Positions 61,386-64,000 of a DNA stretch of 64,000 nucleotides are shown piece after piece. Origin of the DNA: Streptomyces rugosispiralis. GTDB lineage: Bacteria > Actinomycetota > Actinomycetes > Streptomycetales > Streptomycetaceae. The stretch's first letter is position 1. Each line of letters opens with the position of its first letter. The notes below the pieces were generated by a model. That model did no database searches. It was given only the letters and a program-made list of their open reading frames with translations, and had not been told where the DNA came from. Location: NCBI RefSeq assembly GCF_024505145.1, contig NZ_JANIAA010000009.1:1-64000 (forward strand), in the 5' to 3' direction. Both the position numbers and the translations under genes were made by a program.

Positions 61386-62417
61386 GTGATGGCCATACGT
61401 GCTGCGGTGGCGGGCGCGAGCGGATACGCGGGCGGGGAACTGCTGCGGCTGCTGCTCGCCCACCCCGAAGTGGAGATCGGTACCCTGACCGGCAACTCCA
61501 ACGCCGGACAGCCCCTCGCCGGGCTGCAGCCCCATCTGCTCCCGCTGGCCGGGCGGGTGCTGGAGCCCACCACCGCCGAGGCGCTGGCCGGGCATGACGT
61601 GGTCTTCCTGGCGCTGCCGCACGGGCAGTCCGCCGCCGTGGCCGAGCAACTCGGCGACCAGGTCCTGGTCGTCGACTGCGGCGCCGACTTCCGGCTCGAG
61701 GACGCGGCGGACTGGGAGAAGTTCTACGGTTCGCCGCATGCCGGCACCTGGCCCTACGGCCTGCCCGAGCTGCCCGGTGCCCGCGCCGCGCTGGAGGGCG
61801 GCAAGCGCATCGCGGTGCCGGGCTGCTACCCCACCGCCGTCTCCCTCGCGCTCTTCCCGGCGTACGCGGCCGGGCTGCTGGAGCCCGAGGCGGTCATCGT
61901 CGCCGCCTCCGGGACCTCGGGCGCGGGCAAGGCGCCCAAGCCGCATCTGCTGGGCAGCGAGGTCATGGGCTCGATGAGCCCGTACGGCGTCGGCGGCGGC
62001 CACCGGCACACCCCCGAGATGATCCAGAACCTGTCCGCCGCGGCGGGCGAGCGGGTGTCGGTCTCCTTCACCCCCACCCTCGCCCCGATGCCCCGCGGCA
62101 TCCTCGCCACCTGCAGCGCCAAGGCCAGGCCCGGAGTCACCGGGGAGAGCCTGCGCGCCGCGTACGACAAGGCGCTGCGGGACGAACCGTTCGTCACCCT
62201 CCTCCCCGAGGGCCAGTGGCCCTCCACCGCCGCCGTGTACGGATCCAACGCCGCGCTGCTCCAGGTCGCCCATGACGAGGCGGCCGGCCGCGCCCTCGTG
62301 ATCAGCGCCATCGACAACCTCACCAAGGGCACCGCGGGCGGCGCGGTGCAGAGCATGAACATCGCCCTCGGCCTCCCCGAGGAGCTGGGACTTTCCACGA
62401 TCGGAGTCGCTCCATGA
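61386..62417 (+). CDS. argC: N-acetyl-gamma-glutamyl-phosphate reductase
   Basis: A 343-residue ArgC. The NADP motif GASGYAGGELLRLL is at the N-terminus; the catalytic Cys is in VPGCYPTA (about 147), and GVGGGHRHTPEM and FTPTLAPMPRGIL follow. It reduces N-acetylglutamyl phosphate to the semialdehyde in arginine synthesis. Two starts are possible, GTG 61386 or ATG 61389, behind AGGGAGGACG; they differ by one residue. Its stop overlaps the argJ start (ATGA). The consensus-like promoter at 61331 drives it. Confidence 0.96.
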   Translation: MMAIRAAVAGASGYAGGELLRLLLAHPEVEIGTLTGNSNAGQPLAGLQPHLLPLAGRVLEPTTAEALAGHDVVFLALPHGQSAAVAEQLGDQVLVVDCGADFRLEDAADWEKFYGSPHAGTWPYGLPELPGARAALEGGKRIAVPGCYPTAVSLALFPAYAAGLLEPEAVIVAASGTSGAGKAPKPHLLGSEVMGSMSPYGVGGGHRHTPEMIQNLSAAAGERVSVSFTPTLAPMPRGILATCSAKARPGVTGESLRAAYDKALRDEPFVTLLPEGQWPSTAAVYGSNAALLQVAHDEAAGRALVISAIDNLTKGTAGGAVQSMNIALGLPEELGLSTIGVAP

Positions 62418-63568
62418 GCGTTACGGCAGCCCAGGGCTTCACGGCCTCCGGCGTCGCGGCAGGGATCAAGGAGAACGGCAACCCCGACCTCGCACTCGTG
62501 GTGAACACCGGCCCGCGCCTCGCCGCCGCGGCCGTCTTCACCTCCAACCGCGTCAAGGCCGCCCCCGTCCTGTGGTCCGAGCAGGTCATCAAGGGCGGTC
62601 AGGTCTCGGCCGCCGTCCTCAACTCCGGTGGCGCCAACGCCTGCACCGGCCCGCTGGGCTTCCAGGACACCCACGCCACCGCCGAGAAGGTCGCGGAGGT
62701 CCTCGGCCACAGCGCGGGCGAGGTCGCCGTGGCCTCCACCGGGCTCATCGGTGTCCGGCTGCCCATGGACGCGGTGCTGTCCGGGGTCGGCAAGGCCGCC
62801 GAGGCGCTCTCCCCGCACGGCGGCGAGAAGGCCGCGATCGCCATCAAGACCACCGACACCGTGCACAAGACGGCCGTCGTGCAGAGCCCCGCCGGCTGGA
62901 CCGTGGGCGGAATGGCCAAGGGCGCCGGGATGCTGGCCCCGGGCCTGGCCACCATGCTCGTCGTCCTCACCACCGACGCCGACATGGACACCGCCGGGCT
63001 GGACACCGCGCTGCGCGCCGCCACCCGCACCACCTTCGACCGGATCGACTCCGACGGCTGCATGTCCACCAACGACATGGTGCTGCTGATGGCCTCCGGC
63101 GCCTCCGGTGTCGCTCCCGACACCGCGGAGTTCGCCGAGGCGGTCCGCGAGGTCTGCGCCGACCTCGCCCGCCAGCTCATCGGGGACGCCGAGGGCGCCT
63201 CCAAGGACATCCGGATCGAGGTCGTGGGCGCGGCCACCGAGGACGACGCGGTGGAGGTGGGCCGCTCCATCGCCCGTAACAACCTCCTCAAGTGCGCCGT
63301 GCACGGCGAGGACCCCAACTGGGGCCGGGTGCTCTCCGCGATCGGCACCACCTCGGCCGCCTTCGATCCGGACCAGCTCAACGTCGCGATCAATGACGTC
63401 TGGGTGTGCAAGAACGGCTCGGTCGGCGAGGACCGGGAGCTGGTCGACATGCGCTACCGCGAGGTCCGCATCACCGCCGACCTGTCCGCGGGCAGCGCCT
63501 CGGCGGTCATCTGGGCCAACGACCTCACCGCCGACTACGTCCACGAGAACAGCGCTTATTCCTCATGA
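62414..63568 (+). CDS. argJ: Bifunctional ornithine acetyltransferase/N-acetylglutamate synthase
   Basis: A 384-residue ArgJ, which recycles the acetyl group from N-acetylornithine to glutamate. The autoproteolysis site is in GAGMLAPGLATML, with Thr about 180 as the nucleophile that becomes the N-terminus of the beta chain. NSGGANACTG and NLLKCAVHGEDPNWGRV are the other conserved motifs. It overlaps argC and argB by 4 bases each, so the operon is coupled throughout. Confidence 0.96.
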   Translation: MSVTAAQGFTASGVAAGIKENGNPDLALVVNTGPRLAAAAVFTSNRVKAAPVLWSEQVIKGGQVSAAVLNSGGANACTGPLGFQDTHATAEKVAEVLGHSAGEVAVASTGLIGVRLPMDAVLSGVGKAAEALSPHGGEKAAIAIKTTDTVHKTAVVQSPAGWTVGGMAKGAGMLAPGLATMLVVLTTDADMDTAGLDTALRAATRTTFDRIDSDGCMSTNDMVLLMASGASGVAPDTAEFAEAVREVCADLARQLIGDAEGASKDIRIEVVGAATEDDAVEVGRSIARNNLLKCAVHGEDPNWGRVLSAIGTTSAAFDPDQLNVAINDVWVCKNGSVGEDRELVDMRYREVRITADLSAGSASAVIWANDLTADYVHENSAYSS

Positions 63569-64000
63569 GCCAGCCGACCGCCACCCGTAAACACACCGCC
63601 CTGCCCAAGGCCCGCACCCTCATCGAGGCGCTGCCCTGGCTGACCCGCCACCACGGCAAGACCGTGGTGGTCAAGTTCGGCGGCAACGCCATGGTCGACG
63701 ACGAGCTGAAGGCCGCCTTCGCGCAGGACGTCGTCTTCCTGCGCCACGCGGGGCTGCGCCCCGTCGTCGTCCACGGCGGCGGCCCCCAGATCAGCGCACA
63801 GCTGGACCGGCACGGCCTGGTGAGCGAGTTCAAGGCCGGGCTGCGGGTCACCACCGACGACGCCATGGACGTCGTACGGATGGTGCTGGCCGGACAGGTC
63901 CAGCGCGAACTGGTCGGGCTGCTCAACCGGCACGGCCCGCTGGCCGTCGGCATGACCGGCGAGGACGCGCATCTGATGTCCGCCACCAAGCACTTCGCCG
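63565..64000 (+). CDS. argB: Acetylglutamate kinase, N-terminal part (cut by window end)
   Basis: 145 codons are visible; the frame is open at the window end. The N-terminus carries VVVKFGGNAM, the ATP-phosphate loop, and VVHGGGPQIS, the acetylglutamate-binding loop, as in all ArgB proteins. It starts at ATG 63565 overlapping the argJ stop. Arginine feedback inhibition normally depends on an N-terminal helix; the first 25 residues before the kinase fold are consistent with that. Confidence 0.95.
   Translation, partial: MSQPTATRKHTALPKARTLIEALPWLTRHHGKTVVVKFGGNAMVDDELKAAFAQDVVFLRHAGLRPVVVHGGGPQISAQLDRHGLVSEFKAGLRVTTDDAMDVVRMVLAGQVQRELVGLLNRHGPLAVGMTGEDAHLMSATKHFA

Overview
The window is chromosomal DNA of a Streptomyces. 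The signs are very high GC with GC-rich third codon positions, many GTG starts, leaderless genes with TANNNT -10 boxes, binding sites that look like those of DasR, CsnR and CebR, rare TTA codons, and gene sets typical of the genus. Apart from many small tandem repeats it reads as ordinary, actively coding chromosome. I saw no tRNA, rRNA, IS element, prophage or CRISPR array.

Layout. 0-5 kb: the end of an isoprenoid/hopanoid cluster (ispG end, dxs, hpnO-type aminotransferase) followed by a serpin-like gene. 5-11 kb: protein phosphatase, GH36 alpha-galactosidase, SGNH hydrolase, and a WhiJ-type regulatory triad (ATPase, XRE regulator, DUF397). 11-16 kb: secreted GH19 chitinase and GH46 chitosanase with GNAT and metallo-hydrolase genes between them; each polysaccharidase gene has its own palindromic control site. 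16-23 kb: an ethanolamine utilisation cluster (permease, GATase hydrolase, FadR-type regulator, GlnA4-type gamma-glutamyl-ethanolamide synthetase, aldehyde dehydrogenase, SDR). 23-31 kb: DUF2510 protein, PLP enzyme, membrane protein plus mycosin-type protease, serine hydrolase, SseB-like protein, aquaporin, DUF1844. 31-40 kb: translation core (infC-rpmI-rplT, SpoU methyltransferase, orphan histidine kinase, pheS-pheT). 40-47 kb: SpoIIE-type phosphatase, NsdA-like TPR regulator, Nudix hydrolase, MgtC-like protein, GlxA/isochorismatase pair, 3-hydroxyacyl-CoA dehydrogenase. 47-51 kb: secreted GH74 xyloglucanase and GHL10 hydrolase either side of a CebR-type box. 51-61 kb: DUF1918, divergent EamA/MocR pair, catalytically degenerate histidine-phosphatase-fold protein, monomeric isocitrate dehydrogenase, two TetR genes each divergent from a redox enzyme. 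61-64 kb: argC-argJ-argB (cut off), all translationally coupled.

How it works together. Several blocks pair a carbon or nitrogen source with a local sensor: chitin/chitosan, beta-glucan and ethanolamine. Housekeeping operons lie between them. The order from the GlnA4 cluster through infC, pheST and argCJB resembles the S. coelicolor region around SCO1578-SCO1615, as far as I remember that genome.

The most unusual features are: the divergent EamA/MocR genes whose start codons overlap on opposite strands; infC apparently starting at ATC behind a terminator-like leader; minisatellite arrays that run into or hug stop codons; a family of dispersed intergenic repeats; in-frame TTA codons confined to regulatory or secreted genes; and a phosphoglycerate-mutase-fold protein lacking both catalytic histidines. 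I did not find a clearly new multi-gene defence or biosynthetic system.
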